From assembly GCA_014376325.1 (NCBI GenBank), contig JACMRP010000247.1:1-5493 (forward strand): a stretch of 5,493 nucleotides of DNA, written 5' to 3'. The first letter of the stretch is position 1; every line of letters begins with the position of its first letter. A model generated the notes under the pieces. That model had not been told where the DNA came from. It saw nothing but the letters and a program-made list of their open reading frames with translations, and did not search any database. The position numbers and the translations under genes were made by a program. The stretch comes from Pseudobdellovibrionaceae bacterium (GTDB lineage Bacteria > Bdellovibrionota > Bdellovibrionia > Bdellovibrionales > Bdellovibrionaceae). Below, one piece after another: positions 4,936 through 5,493 of this stretch.

Positions 4936-5493
4936 CTACACGTAACTTCCGCGTTTGATCTTTTCTAGGATGATCTTTTCGGTTTTGATCGGATCGTTTG
5001 GATCGACCGAGAAATAACTTTGCTGTTCGCAACGGATTTTTTCTTTGATCAGGAATCGCAAAATATCTGCGAGATTTTTATTTTTCTTGTCCAGGAAGAA
5101 CGGATCGTTTTCTAAAACGTCGCGCGCTTTTTTTAGCTGACGGGCTTCTTGTGGATCCGACTCTTTCACTTTGTAGTGAGGAAGATCGTATTTTTTTACG
5201 TCTTCCGGCAATACGCCCAAGAATCGAACATTCGGTGCAGAGAAGTCGGCATTCCGAATCAACGAAGCGGCAGAGCCCGCTTTCAAAGTCCGGAAGATAT
5301 TTTGCATCGTGTAAGCATCCAGATCCCCGAAGAAGTACATCGGCACGTCGAGCTCGTCCTGAATCAATTTGCACCAACCGCGAACGCCGTTCGAAGGCAC
5401 GCCTTGCGCACCCATCAGAATGCAATTGTTGCGTTTGGTGAATCCCATGGTCATCAGCGTATTCGCCGTACCTTCGGATTCAACAACTAGGCA
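4936..5493 (-). CDS. top6A: DNA topoisomerase VI subunit A, C-terminal Toprim part (5' end outside window)
   Basis: Topoisomerase VI is an A2B2 type IIB enzyme. The A subunit, related to Spo11, cuts both DNA strands with a tyrosine in its 5Y-CAP domain and binds Mg2+ in its Toprim domain. The frame is open through base 5493 and gives 185 residues, so the 5Y-CAP domain and catalytic tyrosine are outside. Visible: the Toprim glutamate in CLVVESEG (E5), ILMGAQGVPSNGVRGW near 25-40 in place of the family's KGxPxxxTR motif, the D-x-D motif in YFFGDLDAY (D57, D59), then FRTLKAGS and APNVRFLGVLPEDVKKYDL near 87-104. The E-to-D spacing of 52 residues matches the archaeal enzyme as I remember it. The family's DPDPYG is here GDLDAYT, so this is a divergent, bacterial copy. 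The B subunit gene is presumably upstream, beyond the right edge. Confidence 0.87.
   Translation of the reverse strand, partial: CLVVESEGTANTLMTMGFTKRNNCILMGAQGVPSNGVRGWCKLIQDELDVPMYFFGDLDAYTMQNIFRTLKAGSAASLIRNADFSAPNVRFLGVLPEDVKKYDLPHYKVKESDPQEARQLKKARDVLENDPFFLDKKNKNLADILRFLIKEKIRCEQQSYFSVDPNDPIKTEKIILEKIKRGSYV

Overview
The window looks like a Bdellovibrio-type (Bdellovibrionota) chromosome. This is inferred from the gene mix: a mitochondrial-type aconitase, a YkuD_2 L,D-transpeptidase, a trypsin-fold lipoprotein, an orphan CpaF ATPase and a bacterial topoisomerase VI A subunit, at moderate GC with roomy intergenic gaps. No single gene proves the genus. I see no tRNA, rRNA, CRISPR array, insertion sequence or phage gene.

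Layout. Positions 1-656 (minus) hold the first 218 codons of aconitase, with a recognisable promoter and an 8-bp-arm palindrome lying over its -10 box. Positions 749-1129 (minus) encode an unrecognised 126-residue exported protein. It diverges from a plus-strand L,D-transpeptidase (1337-2107), which is preceded by a 13-codon upstream ORF that overlaps its start as ATGA. A plus-strand serine protease lipoprotein (2267-3250) follows, after a gap with two sets of direct repeats and a small palindrome. Its likely terminator runs into the last codons of the convergent gene cpaF (3299-4435, minus). The right edge (4936-5493, minus) is the C-terminal Toprim half of topoisomerase VI subunit A, followed by a clear intrinsic terminator.

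The roughly 500 bp between the cpaF start and the topoisomerase VI gene hold no convincing large gene but are rich in structure. A GC-rich tract with a degenerate 12-nt repeat encodes a possible 35-residue peptide. Next to it is an element (4710-4866) that folds on paper into a four-way junction with three perfect hairpins. The six-base loop of its third hairpin is exactly complementary to the loop region of a fourth hairpin downstream, so a kissing-loop is possible. I do not recognise this as a known RNA class, and it is the best candidate for something undescribed here.

How the genes relate: the transpeptidase, the protease lipoprotein and the small exported protein all act outside the cytoplasm, which would suit envelope remodelling in a predator. 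No two adjacent genes form an obvious operon. CpaF lacks its usual Tad pilus neighbours, so its partners must be elsewhere.
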